Source: Alphaproteobacteria bacterium (lineage in GTDB: Bacteria > Pseudomonadota > Alphaproteobacteria > Rhizobiales > Rhizobiaceae). Taken from it: a stretch of 64,000 nt of DNA. The notes beneath the pieces were generated by a model that saw only the letters and a list, made by a program, of their open reading frames with translations, had not been told where the DNA came from and searched no databases. Below, in pieces: positions 35,988 through 45,345 of this stretch (the first letter of the stretch is position 1; every line of letters begins with the position of its first letter). Position numbers and translations under genes: made by a program. The DNA is taken from the NCBI GenBank assembly GCA_024742485.1, contig JANSYK010000001.1, forward strand, positions 1,116,001 to 1,180,000, written 5' to 3'.

Positions 35988-36034
35988 ACGCGACAGTCAC
36001 AGCACATTCATTAACGGCAGGAAGCAGGCAGACC

Positions 36035-37063
36035 ATGCGCGCATTGCAGCTCATTGAGGATCGCAAGCTGGAATTGGTGGACGTCGCCGAACCGCCGGCG
36101 CCGAGCCATGGAGAGGTGACGCTTCGCATCAAAGCGGTTGCATTGAACCATATCGACGTCTGGGGCTGGCGTGGCATGGCATTTGCAAAACGGAAACTTC
36201 CGCTGACCATCGGAGCCGAAGCCTCCGGCGAAGTCGAGACGGTTGGCCCGGGTGTATCCGGCCTCCTGCCGGGACAATTGGTGTCGATCTACGGCGCCCG
36301 AACCTGCGGCCTGTGCCGTCCCTGCCGTGAGAAACGCGACAATCTGTGCGAGAATGTTTCCGGAGTCCACGGGTTTCATCTCGACGGCTTCGCCCAGGAA
36401 AAGATCAACATTCCAGCAAGACTGCTGGTACCGGCGCCGCCCGGCGTGGATGCCGTCGCGGCCGCCCTTGCCCCCGTAACCTTCGGCACAGTCGAACACA
36501 TGCTGTTTGACAATGCCAGGCTCGAGCCAGGTGAAACGATCCTGGTGCATGCCGGTGGCTCCGGCATTGGCTCCGCAGCTCTTCAGTTGGCCAGAAAGAT
36601 GGGCTGCACGGTTATCACGACGGTCGGTTCGGATGACAAGATCGAAAAGGCAAAGGCGCTCGGCGCCGACCATGTCATCAACTACCGGGAAGACCGGTTC
36701 GAGGGCGTTGTGCGCAAGTTGACCAAAAAGAAGGGGGTCGACGTTGTCTTTGAACATGTCGGCGCCGACACCTGGGCCGGATCGATGCTGTGCATGAAGC
36801 GCGGCGGTCGGCTTGTTACCTGCGGCTCGACATCGGGAATCTCAACTAACATGAACCTCATGCAATTGTTTCAGCAGCAATTGCGGCTGATCGGATCATT
36901 TGGCTGCAGAATGGAAAACATGACCAATGCCATGCAGAAAATGGCCGCCGGCCTTGTTCGTCCGGTGATCGACACTGAGGTCGGAGTCGACGAGATCGAC
37001 ACGGCGCTGGAACGTATGGAGGGCCGGCAGGTCTTTGGAAAAATCATCCTGAGAATGGACTAG
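36035..37063 (+). CDS. adh2XL: Zinc-type alcohol dehydrogenase/quinone reductase-like protein Adh2XL
   Basis: This 342-residue MDR-family oxidoreductase has a structural-zinc lobe with cysteines 91, 94, 97 and 105 ('CGLCRPCREKRDNLC') and an NADPH motif 'AGGSGIGSAALQLA'. In rhizobia the gene at this place in the acpXL cluster is an alcohol dehydrogenase-like protein thought to act as the enoyl-reducing step. That role fits here because the cluster otherwise lacks an enoyl reductase. Confidence 0.9.
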   Translation: MRALQLIEDRKLELVDVAEPPAPSHGEVTLRIKAVALNHIDVWGWRGMAFAKRKLPLTIGAEASGEVETVGPGVSGLLPGQLVSIYGARTCGLCRPCREKRDNLCENVSGVHGFHLDGFAQEKINIPARLLVPAPPGVDAVAAALAPVTFGTVEHMLFDNARLEPGETILVHAGGSGIGSAALQLARKMGCTVITTVGSDDKIEKAKALGADHVINYREDRFEGVVRKLTKKKGVDVVFEHVGADTWAGSMLCMKRGGRLVTCGSTSGISTNMNLMQLFQQQLRLIGSFGCRMENMTNAMQKMAAGLVRPVIDTEVGVDEIDTALERMEGRQVFGKIILRMD

Positions 37064-37111
37064 GATGCTGACCTTGGTGACTGAGATCCATCCGACAGCT
37101 GATCAAAACCC

Positions 37112-38047
37112 GTGAAACTCATCCTCACCCGTGTAGTCCTTGCTCTCAGACGCTCGAAAAACTGGATCGTCGCCCAGCTGTTGTTCGCCATATTGGGTCT
37201 GCTCAGACTGCTTCCGGCCCAAGGCGCTATTCGCGTGACAGAACGCATCGCCCGCCGGATCGGCCCCCGCACGGCGCGCCATCGTCTGGCTCTATACAAT
37301 CTGGAACGGGCATTTCCTGAAAAATCTGAAGCAGAGCGGGAAGAAATTGCCACCCGGATGTGGGGCCACATGACCAGGCTCATGGCGGAGTATATTTTTG
37401 TCGATGAGCTGATCGATATCGATCCGGAGGGCGGATCCGACAGCATCATTGAGGTCGAAGGTGTCGAACGGTTCACCGAATTGCGCGACGATCCCCGCCC
37501 ATTCATTGTGTTCACAGCCCATACCGGGAATTTCGAGCTTCTGCCCATCGTTGCCGCAAAATACGGTCTCGATGTCACGGCGCTCTTTCGTCCGCCCAAC
37601 AATCCCTACATCGCAAAGAAACTATTGGCGGCACGCAAAACCCATATGGGACAGCTTGTGCCATCACAGGCCGGTGCCGCCTGGCATCTGGCAACTGTCC
37701 TTGAAGCCGGCAAGGGTGTCGGCCTTCTGGTCGATCAGAAATTCGGAAAAGGTGCAAAGACGCAATTCTTTGACCTGGACGTCCAGACCAATCCGTTATT
37801 GGCGAAATTGGCCCGCCATTTCGACTGCCAGGTCTATCCTGCCCGGTCGATCAGGTTGCCAGGCGACCGGTTTCGGCTCGAAATCGAACCCCCGGTGACG
37901 CTGCCACGCGACTCAACTGGCGCCATCGACGTCACGGCAACTGCACAAATGCTCAACGACAAGGTTGAAAGCTGGGTGCGCCAATATCCCGAACAGTGGC
38001 AATGGTTCCACGATCGCTGGAACATCAAACACACGCTGAAATCATGA
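37112..38047 (+). CDS. lpxXL: Lipid A very-long-chain acyltransferase LpxXL
   Basis: This 311-residue LpxL/HtrB-family membrane acyltransferase has the HX4E catalytic motif as H137-TGNF-E142. Its N-terminus 'MKLILTRVVLALRRSKNWIVAQ' is hydrophobic, and 'RRIGPRTARHRLALYNLERAFPE' is family-typical. It transfers the AcpXL-bound very-long-chain fatty acid to the secondary position on lipid A. It starts with GTG and is the last gene of the cluster. A GC-rich hairpin follows. Confidence 0.93.
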   Translation: MKLILTRVVLALRRSKNWIVAQLLFAILGLLRLLPAQGAIRVTERIARRIGPRTARHRLALYNLERAFPEKSEAEREEIATRMWGHMTRLMAEYIFVDELIDIDPEGGSDSIIEVEGVERFTELRDDPRPFIVFTAHTGNFELLPIVAAKYGLDVTALFRPPNNPYIAKKLLAARKTHMGQLVPSQAGAAWHLATVLEAGKGVGLLVDQKFGKGAKTQFFDLDVQTNPLLAKLARHFDCQVYPARSIRLPGDRFRLEIEPPVTLPRDSTGAIDVTATAQMLNDKVESWVRQYPEQWQWFHDRWNIKHTLKS

Positions 38048-38050
38048 AGA

Positions 38051-38075
38051 ACAGCCCCGGATTGAACGGGGCTGT
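38051..38075 (+). terminator. Hairpin after lpxXL (weak terminator candidate)
   Basis: ACAGCCCCG / CGGGGCTGT forms a perfect 9-bp stem with a 7-base loop, 4 bases after the stop. No T-run follows, so it may protect the 3' end or need help for termination. Confidence 0.5.
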
Positions 38076-38189
38076 GGCCACAGCATATCTGGTTCCGAAC
38101 GCTGCACGTTTGGCCGAATACACCAAAACGGCACAAACTGCTAACTTCAGTAAAGTATTCAGTCATTGCCTAATCCCCTGGATCCCGAA

Positions 38190-38450
38190 TTACACTGACC
38201 CCGGAGCCTGTCGGGTTTTGACTAAGGCATAACCAGCACTTTGAAGGTGTTTTGCGCATTCTCCTGGCTGAATTGTCCTGATGAGGCTTCCCAGGTGGCG
38301 ACATGCCCGTTCGATGGCGCGTTTCTGCGCCACCCGCATCCAGTGTCTGACTTTGGCAAAGGCCTGCACGATGGGGTTGAGATCCGGTGATCAGGGCAGC
38401 CCTTTCCCGCCTCGACAACCGCAACAAGCCGCTCGCGATGATTATGCGAA
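38190..38450 (-). pseudogene. IS630-family transposase remnant (internal deletion, frame broken)
   Basis: On the minus strand the C-terminal part reads 'SPDLNPIVQAFAKVRHWMRVA', then 'IQPGECAKHLQSAGYALV', ending at a TAA at 38190. This is the conserved IS630 tail (SPDLNPIEQ...FAKLK...PAECANY..NAGY). Directly before it, in another frame, is 'RERLVAVVEAGKG', which matches the IS630 N-terminal start. The catalytic middle is gone, and a TGA interrupts the C-terminal frame at 38391. It is a non-functional scar. No clear terminal repeats were found. Confidence 0.75.
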
Positions 38451-38639
38451 TTGGCCTTGGCCCTGCATACCGGCCTCCTCATTCCAGCATGCAATTTGAA
38501 TCGCAAATCAAAAACAAAAGGGGATCCGATGTCGATTCAATGAAGCTGGAAACGCCCTGGAACAGTGTGTAGCGATTTGGAACCAAGGCACAGTGGCGGC
38601 TTTGTTGACCGGCCAGACGCTGGGCACCATACTGACCGT
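38450..38639. other. Gene-poor stretch beside the IS630 remnant
   Basis: The non-coding gap between lpxXL and the next gene (38048-38639) holds only the hairpin and the transposase scar. In the remaining part I see no convincing gene, promoter palindrome or RNA. Confidence 0.55.
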
Positions 38640-39155
38640 ATGAAAGTCAGCGAAGTAACCGACGACAAACTGGTGCTGGTCGACAAACAGCTGGACAAAA
38701 AACTCGCCATCGCTGCCTTGTCCGTAATCCTTCTTTTTGTGGCCTACGAGTTTTCGGTAACCGGCGATTGGCTGATCGCCGCAATTCCGGTGATGATCGT
38801 GATTGCCTCGTGGATCTATGTTTGGTTCACGCTCGTCAACTCACAATTCACCTTTGACAAGACCAACGACAAAGTGACGCTGGTCGTCCGCAGCCGTCAC
38901 GGTACCCAGGAATGGGACTGGAAACTGAGCGACATAAAGACCACCACTGTGAGTACCGTCAGCGACGCCTCAACGGACACGGTCAAAAGCCCCACAAAAC
39001 TTCCTGTTTTCGTGATGAACGACGGGACGAGAGTGCCGATGCGGCCATATCATTCGGCCGGATCGCAGTCATGGAAGGCAATCGAAGCGATACGAAAGTT
39101 CATCGGCGACGACAATCGGGACGATTTTCCGGTTGGCTGGATTTTCGATGACTAG
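38640..39155 (+). CDS. Two-helix membrane protein of unknown function
   Basis: This 171-residue protein has two adjacent transmembrane helices (about residues 23-42 and 46-64) followed by a soluble beta-rich domain of about 105 residues. That domain holds 'FTFDKTNDKVTLVVRSRHGTQEWDWKLSDIKTTTVS' and 'DGTRVPMRPYHS'. The layout recalls small membrane-anchored PH-like (bPH/DUF) proteins, but I do not recognise a named family. The frame is open upstream, and the ATG at 38640 precedes the first helix at a normal distance. It stands alone beside the IS630 scar. Confidence 0.7.
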   Translation: MKVSEVTDDKLVLVDKQLDKKLAIAALSVILLFVAYEFSVTGDWLIAAIPVMIVIASWIYVWFTLVNSQFTFDKTNDKVTLVVRSRHGTQEWDWKLSDIKTTTVSTVSDASTDTVKSPTKLPVFVMNDGTRVPMRPYHSAGSQSWKAIEAIRKFIGDDNRDDFPVGWIFDD

Positions 39156-39376
39156 GCCAAGTCAGGCTTAGATTGAATCATTTGATGGCGGAAAATCAGT
39201 TCCCGCCACCAAGTGCATCGCGCAGCGCAACGACGCAGATGGGCCGACTTGCCGCCACCCCCGAAAAGCCTGTCGTGTCGAAACCCGGACATGAATGGGC
39301 CGATCACGGGCAATTCTGGGCAAATCCCTTCGGGACGTGGCAGACGCCGGCGCCCCGGTTAAAGGGTCGCTACAGC

Positions 39377-39808
39377 CTAACGCCTGATGACGATCCGGGT
39401 GTTTTTGAAACCCTCACGCTGAACCAGCGAGAAGAGGGTCGCTGCGTGTTTCGGCGCGAGACGAATGCATCCATGCGATGCCGGTCGGCCAAGGCGCTTC
39501 AGGTCATTCGTTCCATGCACCGCATAGCCGCCGCGAAAGAAGATCGCAAACGGCATGGGTGCATTGTTGTATTTCCGTGACCGGTGATGCTTTGACAGCC
39601 ATTTCGGGCTATAGGTCCCAGTCGGCGTGTAATATCCCTTGCGGCCCGTCGACACTTTCCAGCGATACTTGACCCGTCCGCGATGGGTTACCACCATGAC
39701 CTGCTGCGAGATATCGACCCGCGCCGTCAGATTGGCGGCCTTTGTTTCCATGGTCTGCAACGGAATGACTGCCAACGACAGCAGCAACGCAATAATGAAC
39801 CGTTTCAT
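39377..39808 (-). CDS. L,D-transpeptidase (YkuD domain), secreted
   Basis: This 143-residue exported enzyme has a signal peptide (MKRFIIALLLSLAVIPLQT, then ME/AA). It has a single YkuD domain with the catalytic motif 'HGTNDLKRLGRPASHGCIRL' (His, and SHGC cysteine). Such proteins form 3-3 cross-links in peptidoglycan or attach proteins to it. The ATG at 39808 has GGAGGGAC upstream and was chosen over a longer in-frame start. It lacks a LysM or peptidoglycan-binding domain. Confidence 0.92.
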   Translation of the reverse strand: MKRFIIALLLSLAVIPLQTMETKAANLTARVDISQQVMVVTHRGRVKYRWKVSTGRKGYYTPTGTYSPKWLSKHHRSRKYNNAPMPFAIFFRGGYAVHGTNDLKRLGRPASHGCIRLAPKHAATLFSLVQREGFKNTRIVIRR

Positions 39809-40024
39809 CGTCCCTCCGGTCTGGTCCCGGTTGGATTGAATCCGCCCGGTTCCCATTTCTGATTGATCCCCACCTTGTCAGTGCGTATCGGCACCAACTG
39901 ATGGTACACAATACGCCAGCATCATAAGTATAAGGTTAATCGGCTGATTGGGAAGGTTAGAAGCAAGACATGGTTATTGGGATACTGAAAGTAAGCACCA
40001 ATAATGGACGACTGATATTGCAGA

Positions 40025-41008
40025 TCACGGCAATATCAAAGTGATGATCAGAAGCGCGAAAAGTACGGCGACGAGCACATTGCACGTGACTTCGTACAAG
40101 CGGATTGCCCTTTTGATATCTGTCCCTGTCGCAGCATGCCGACCAGCCGCGTTGAGACGTGGCTCCCGCACTACAACACCGGCATAGTTACGCTCGCCGG
40201 CCACGGACAGCCGCAGTGCACCGGCCATTGCGCATTCCGGCCAACCCGCATTTGGCGAACGGTGAAGACCCGCGTCCCTCAAGGCGGCCTGCAAACCGCG
40301 TTTCGCGGCGGCAGTGCCAATCTCAAAAAACGCACCTATCACAATGAACATTGCCGAGAGGCGCGCGGCCGGCCAGTTTGCGACGTCATCCAGGCGTGCG
40401 GCCGCCCAACCAAAATCCAGATGCCGATCGCTTTTGTGGCCGATCATGGAATCGGCCGTGTTGAGCATCTTGTAGGCCAGCAGGCCTGGCAAACCGAGCA
40501 CGACAAACCAGAAGGCCGGAGCCACCACGCCATCGGCAAAATTTTCCGCAAGGCTTTCAATGGCGGCCCGACTCACCCCCTCTTCATCAAGACTTTCAGG
40601 ATCCCGCCCGACAATTCTGGCAACAGCCAATCGCCCGCCATCAACGCCGCCTGACATCAATCCGGAGGCGACCGCTGAAACATGCTCGGAAAGGCTGCGT
40701 TGAGCCAGGAAGACGGCAACAATGATGATTTCCGCGATGAAGCCGACCCAACCCAATCGGTCAAAGAGAAAGGACAACAGAAGGCCGATCAGGATGCTCA
40801 GGATCAACAGGAACAACAGGACCAATATGCCCTTGCGGCGGCTGGTGGCGGGGAAATCCCCGTCCTGGTTGATCGTACGGTCGAAGAATCCAATCGCCCT
40901 GCCGAAGAGAACAACAGGATGGGGAAGGTGTCGCCATACATGCTCTGGATCGCCAATAATGCGATCGAGCACCAGCGCGGTGATCAGAATCATGAGATGA
41001 TATTCCAT
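40025..41008 (-). CDS. cobD: Adenosylcobinamide-phosphate synthase CobD/CbiB
   Basis: This 327-residue membrane protein attaches the aminopropanol (phosphate) arm to adenosylcobyric acid. It has the family opening 'ALVLDRIIGDPEHVWRHLPHPVVLFGRAI', several helices, and the motif 'ESLAENFADGVVAPAFWF'. A second ATG lies five codons inside. It is the last gene of cobA-cobB-cobC-cobD, 12 bases after cobC, whose product supplies the linker. Confidence 0.94.
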   Translation of the reverse strand: MEYHLMILITALVLDRIIGDPEHVWRHLPHPVVLFGRAIGFFDRTINQDGDFPATSRRKGILVLLFLLILSILIGLLLSFLFDRLGWVGFIAEIIIVAVFLAQRSLSEHVSAVASGLMSGGVDGGRLAVARIVGRDPESLDEEGVSRAAIESLAENFADGVVAPAFWFVVLGLPGLLAYKMLNTADSMIGHKSDRHLDFGWAAARLDDVANWPAARLSAMFIVIGAFFEIGTAAAKRGLQAALRDAGLHRSPNAGWPECAMAGALRLSVAGERNYAGVVVREPRLNAAGRHAATGTDIKRAIRLYEVTCNVLVAVLFALLIITLILP

Positions 41009-41020
41009 CGGAACCGACCT

Positions 41021-42034
41021 TCAATCGATTTGTGCAAGTGCGTGGCCAAGCCGCTGATCGGATTCACGATCTGCGCAAAGACCGAACCGTATCCAGTTCG
41101 GCCGGTTCTGGAATATGCGTGTCAGAATGTGCTGTTTGCAAAGCAATTCATGGATTGCCTTTGCCCGGGCATCATCGACCAGCAAAAACAAATCGGCACC
41201 GCCAAGGACAGACAGACCCGCCTGTTCCAAAACCGTTTCGAGTGCCTGTCTCCGCCCGATGATTTGCCTGGAAACAGATCGCACGATGTCAGCCTGGTTC
41301 AACAGCACCCGTGCAACTTCCAGCGCCGGACCCGACACGGCCCAGGGACCCTGCAGTCGATCCAACTTGTCCAGAGTCGGCCCATCGGCCATCACAAACC
41401 CCAATCGCAAACCGGCAAGACCAAAGAACTTGCCGAATGACCGCAAGACAACGAGGCCCGGCTGCCTGCCGGCATATCCGGCAAGGCTGAGCTCCGGGCG
41501 CATATCGGCAAAGGCCTCATCGACAACCAGAGTGCCATCACGCGACGCCAATTCACCCGCGAGACGGAGCAGGATTTCCGGTGCATGTGTCCGGCCATCC
41601 GGATTGTTCGGATTGACGACGACGACCACCCGGTGCGCCGGTTTGACGCCCGACAGTTCGGGGATCACGTCAACCGGTCTCCCGGCCAGTTCAAATCGAT
41701 ACCGGTATTCGTCATAAGTGGGTCCGAGCACCGCGACCGGGCCATCGGTGATCTGCGGCAGCAATTGAATGGCATTTTGAACACCGGCCACAGGCAGTGG
41801 CAAAACGCCGTCGGTAACACGATAATGGTTGGCCGCTGCACAGCGCGCGCAATCGACAAGCCGGGTATCCGGCAAACGTTGCCACACCGTATTGGAGATT
41901 GCCGGCATGGTCACAGGATTGGGATTGATCCCGGTCGAAAGGTCTAGCCATTCCTGCGGCTCGCCGCCAAAGCTTTCACAGGCCGCCGTCAGGCCGCCGC
42001 CATGCTCAACTTGTCTGTTGCATCCGCTGCTCAC
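41021..42034 (-). CDS. cobC: L-threonine-O-3-phosphate decarboxylase-like CobC (PLP)
   Basis: This PLP class I/II aminotransferase-fold protein, 337 residues, is of the CobC/CobD-decarboxylase branch. Its N-terminal 'LTAACESFGGEPQEWLDLSTGINPNP' is typical, and the PLP lysine lies in 'RSFGKFFGLAGLRLGF'. It supplies the aminopropanol linker used by CobD. Its start overlaps the cobB stop by four bases. Confidence 0.93.
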   Translation of the reverse strand: MSSGCNRQVEHGGGLTAACESFGGEPQEWLDLSTGINPNPVTMPAISNTVWQRLPDTRLVDCARCAAANHYRVTDGVLPLPVAGVQNAIQLLPQITDGPVAVLGPTYDEYRYRFELAGRPVDVIPELSGVKPAHRVVVVVNPNNPDGRTHAPEILLRLAGELASRDGTLVVDEAFADMRPELSLAGYAGRQPGLVVLRSFGKFFGLAGLRLGFVMADGPTLDKLDRLQGPWAVSGPALEVARVLLNQADIVRSVSRQIIGRRQALETVLEQAGLSVLGGADLFLLVDDARAKAIHELLCKQHILTRIFQNRPNWIRFGLCADRESDQRLGHALAQID

Positions 42035-43335
42035 AGGCTGGCCGCCCTGTCGATGACATGCATGAAGGAGCCCGAGACGGATCCACTGCGCAGACCCGCG
42101 GATGCAAGCGCATGACCCTGTGCATCCGCCACATCGAAAAGCCGTTCCGCCCGTCCCTCCTCGACAATTGTCGCGTAGTGGAACTCATGCGCCGTCAGCG
42201 CCATCGGCCAGAAAAAGTCCGAAGGCGGAGCAAGGTGGCGATACCCCAGATGCAGCTTTCGCTGTTCGAAGCTGGTCGTCAGCGGCAACAGACCCGCCAT
42301 GGGGTGCCGGCACCCTGCTGCGTCAATCAGTCCTTCCCCGAGCACCATATACCCTCCGCACTCGCCATAGACCGGCGCGTTTCTGCTTGCCGCTTCCTTG
42401 ATACCAGCCTTGAAGACGGCGGCCTGCGAGAGTTGTCCGGCATGCAATTCGGGATAGCCACCGGGCAGGTAGACCGCATCGGCATCCTCAGGCGGCGCTT
42501 CATTGGCCACAGGTGAAAAAAAACGGATGTCTGCTCCGCGTCGTCGCCAACCCAGCAGCATATGTTCGTAACAGAAGGCAAACGCCAGATCGCGCGCCAC
42601 CGCCACACGCTGCCCAGGCGGTGGCAATCGATCGATGTTCGATACGGTTTCCACATCTCCCAGCGATGATGCCATGGCCAGGAGCTCATCGAGATTGCAG
42701 CTTTGCTCGACCAGTGACGCAGCCCGTTCGATAAACTGTTCCAATGCCTGATGCTCACCGGCCTGCACCAGTCCGAGATGCCGTTCCGGCACCTCCAGGC
42801 CACCGTCACGATACAGCACACAGACCACGCGAATCCCAATATTGTCCAGGGCAACGCGCAACATCGCCTCATGGCGTGGACTTGCAACATTGTTGAGAAC
42901 GACACCGGCAATCATGACATTGGGATCGTGATCACTGAATCCGCGCACCAAAGCCGCAATCGAATGGGACATCTTCTGGCAATTGACCACAAACAGAACC
43001 GGAAGGTTCAGCCCAACAGCAAGTTCGGCGGCAGAACCCGTGCCATCCGCCGCGCCATCGTACAATCCCATCATTGCTTCGATGACCAGCAAACGTTGGC
43101 GCGACAGGGCAACACCGGCATTGGCGCGCAACAGTTCGCGGCGCATGCCCCAGGGGTCGAAATTCAGGCAAGTCTCACCGCTTGCCGCCGCGTGAAAGGC
43201 CGGATCAATGTAATCAGGCCCCGCCTTTCCCGGGGCCAGCGCAACACCCTTGTTCCGCAGGGCCCGCAAAAGGCCCAGCGTGAAGGTCGTCTTGCCGGAT
43301 CCCGACATGGGTGATGCAACCAGCAGCCCGCTCAT
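42031..43335 (-). CDS. cobB: (Hydrogeno)byrinic/cobyrinic acid a,c-diamide synthase CobB
   Basis: This 434-residue enzyme amidates the a and c carboxylates of the corrin using glutamine and ATP. The N-terminal domain has the P-loop-like 'SPMSGSGKTTFTLGLLRAL'. The C-terminal glutamine amidotransferase domain has the nucleophile in 'PVYGECGGYMVLGEGL'. It follows cobA by 17 bases and overlaps cobC. Confidence 0.95.
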   Translation of the reverse strand: MSGLLVASPMSGSGKTTFTLGLLRALRNKGVALAPGKAGPDYIDPAFHAAASGETCLNFDPWGMRRELLRANAGVALSRQRLLVIEAMMGLYDGAADGTGSAAELAVGLNLPVLFVVNCQKMSHSIAALVRGFSDHDPNVMIAGVVLNNVASPRHEAMLRVALDNIGIRVVCVLYRDGGLEVPERHLGLVQAGEHQALEQFIERAASLVEQSCNLDELLAMASSLGDVETVSNIDRLPPPGQRVAVARDLAFAFCYEHMLLGWRRRGADIRFFSPVANEAPPEDADAVYLPGGYPELHAGQLSQAAVFKAGIKEAASRNAPVYGECGGYMVLGEGLIDAAGCRHPMAGLLPLTTSFEQRKLHLGYRHLAPPSDFFWPMALTAHEFHYATIVEEGRAERLFDVADAQGHALASAGLRSGSVSGSFMHVIDRAASL

Positions 43336-43352
43336 GTGCCTTGGTCCTCCGG

Positions 43353-44174
43353 TCAGGCCTGTTTTCGGTCCCGATCGCCTGATACATTCAGCAAGTCGCC
43401 AAACCAGTCGAGCGACTGGCGCAGCCGGACGATCTCACCGACAACCACGATCGCCGGCGGTGAAAGACCGGCAACCAGAAGGTCCTGTTCGGCATTTCGG
43501 AGTGTCGATTCGACGATTTGCTGCTGTTCTGTCGTTGCATTGCAGACGATGGCAAGCGGTTCGTCCGGTGACCGGCCTGCTTCCATCAAGCGCCCGGTGA
43601 TCGTCGCAATGTGCTTCATCGCCATATACATCACCAGAACCGGTGACCCCCTGGCAACGCTTGTCCAATCGATCCGGTCGGGCACAATCCCATTGGAGTC
43701 GTGACCGGTCAGAAACGTGACGCTGTGATTGATATCGCGGTGGGTGACAGGAATGCCCGCATAGGCCAGTCCACCGATGCCCGCTGAAATCCCCGGCACG
43801 ATCCGAAACGGCACATTGTGTTTGACCAGCGTCAAGGCTTCCTCACCACCGCGGCCAAACACGAATGGATCACCACCTTTCAACCTCAGAACCCGGTGCC
43901 CCTCCCGGGCCAGTTCGACAAGACGCAGCGAAATATCACGTTGCCTGGCCGAAGGTTTTCCACCACGCTTGCCGGCATACTCCAATACAGCCCCAGGTCG
44001 GGCGAGCTTCAGGCTGGCTGCGTTGACAAGCGCGTCATAAACAATGACATCAGCCTGCCGGATGGCGTTGGCGGCGTGAAGCGTCAAAAGCCCCGGATCA
44101 CCGGGGCCGGCGCCCACCAGCCAGACGCATCCCGGTGTCATGTCAGCCAGGCCGTCCATCAGATCATCAGACAT
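43353..44174 (-). CDS. cobA: Uroporphyrinogen-III C-methyltransferase CobA (SUMT)
   Basis: This enzyme transfers two methyl groups to uroporphyrinogen III to give precorrin-2, the entry to the corrin pathway. The SAM-dependent motifs are 'VWLVGAGPGDPGLLTLHA' and 'RLKGGDPFVFGRGGEEA'. The ATG at 44174 has GGGAG five bases upstream and gives 273 residues; the longer frame adds ten residues. It heads a four-gene minus-strand operon and is divergent from cbiD across only 55 bases. Confidence 0.95.
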   Translation of the reverse strand: MSDDLMDGLADMTPGCVWLVGAGPGDPGLLTLHAANAIRQADVIVYDALVNAASLKLARPGAVLEYAGKRGGKPSARQRDISLRLVELAREGHRVLRLKGGDPFVFGRGGEEALTLVKHNVPFRIVPGISAGIGGLAYAGIPVTHRDINHSVTFLTGHDSNGIVPDRIDWTSVARGSPVLVMYMAMKHIATITGRLMEAGRSPDEPLAIVCNATTEQQQIVESTLRNAEQDLLVAGLSPPAIVVVGEIVRLRQSLDWFGDLLNVSGDRDRKQA

Positions 44175-44229
44175 GACGCGCTCCCGATACGCTCTTCCGC
44201 ACACACCACCCCTCGCCTATAACCGCTCC

Positions 44230-45345
44230 ATGAATGATGCAAACCGGCATCTCGGACAAAGCGACGACCAATCCACTGCCCCGATGCGCCGGGGCTGGAC
44301 CACTGGCGCGTGCGCAACGGCTGCGACCAAGTCGGCGTTGATCGCGCTCATCACCGGTGAGTTTTCCGATCCAGTGACCATCACGCTTCCAAAAGGCGAG
44401 CAGCCGAGCTTTCCACTGGTTTTCGAAACGCTGGGAGACGGCTACGCTTCGGCCGGTATTGTCAAGGACGCCGGCGATGACCCCGATGTCACACATGGCG
44501 CGACGATTATCGCCACCGTACGCCCCCTGCGCCCCGAAGCCGGAATAATGTTCGTCGCCGGCGCCGGTGTCGGAACCGTCACGCTGGCAGGTCTGCCGGT
44601 GGCCGTTGGCGAACCCGCCATCAATCCGGTTCCCCGCAGGATGATGCAGGACGTTATTGAAGAAATCTGCCTGGAACATGGCCTGCCGCCGGATGTTGAA
44701 GTCACGATTTCGATCCCGGATGGCGAAACGCTGGCGGAAAAAACCTGGAATCCGAGGCTCGGGATCCGCGGCGGCCTGTCGATCCTTGGAACCACAGGTA
44801 TCGTCAAACCGTTTTCCTGTTCTGCCTGGATTCACTCGATCCATCGCGGCATCGATGTGGCGCGCGCAGCGGGCCTGACCCATGTGCTCGGCGCCACTGG
44901 GTCGACCTCCGAAGCCGCGGCGCAAGACATCTATCACCTGCCGGAAATCGCGCTTTTGGACATGGGCGACTTCGCCGGTGGACTGTTGAAATATCTGCGC
45001 AATCACCCGATCGACAAACTCACCATTGCCGGCGGTTTTGCAAAACTGACCAAACTGGCCCAGGGCGCGCTCGACCTTCATTCCGGCCGGAGCCAAGTGG
45101 ACATGAACTTTCTGGCACAAATCGTTCCGCACGCGGACCGGACGGATGACCTCGAACATATGATTCTGTCTGCCAACACCGCGCTGGAAGTCCTTGAGAT
45201 GACGCGCCAAAAGGGCATTGAACTTGCACCGGTCATCGCAAGCAAAGCCGCCGCTTTTGCCCAGGGCGTCCTGCGTGATGCACCGGTTTCGGTGGAAGTC
45301 ATCGTCACAGACCGGAAGGGAAACATCCTTGCCCGGCACCCGTAA
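44230..45345 (+). CDS. cbiD: Cobalt-precorrin-5B C1-methyltransferase CbiD
   Basis: CbiD installs the C1 methyl in the route where the C1-acyl fragment is lost as a two-carbon unit. The diagnostic N-terminal motif 'RRGWTTGACATAATKSAL' is present, as are 'GAGVGTVTLAGLPVAVGEPAINPVPR' and the later GG-rich 'LGTTGIVKPFS'. The start is an ATG at 44230 (371 residues); ATG 44284, next to the conserved motif, is also possible. It stands in for CobF of classical aerobic clusters. Its end overlaps cobK. Confidence 0.95.
   Translation: MNDANRHLGQSDDQSTAPMRRGWTTGACATAATKSALIALITGEFSDPVTITLPKGEQPSFPLVFETLGDGYASAGIVKDAGDDPDVTHGATIIATVRPLRPEAGIMFVAGAGVGTVTLAGLPVAVGEPAINPVPRRMMQDVIEEICLEHGLPPDVEVTISIPDGETLAEKTWNPRLGIRGGLSILGTTGIVKPFSCSAWIHSIHRGIDVARAAGLTHVLGATGSTSEAAAQDIYHLPEIALLDMGDFAGGLLKYLRNHPIDKLTIAGGFAKLTKLAQGALDLHSGRSQVDMNFLAQIVPHADRTDDLEHMILSANTALEVLEMTRQKGIELAPVIASKAAAFAQGVLRDAPVSVEVIVTDRKGNILARHP

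Noticed and set aside
39173-39580. Plus-strand open frame upstream of and overlapping the L,D-transpeptidase
   Set aside because: Most of it is antisense to the YkuD catalytic region. There is no ribosome-binding site or domain.
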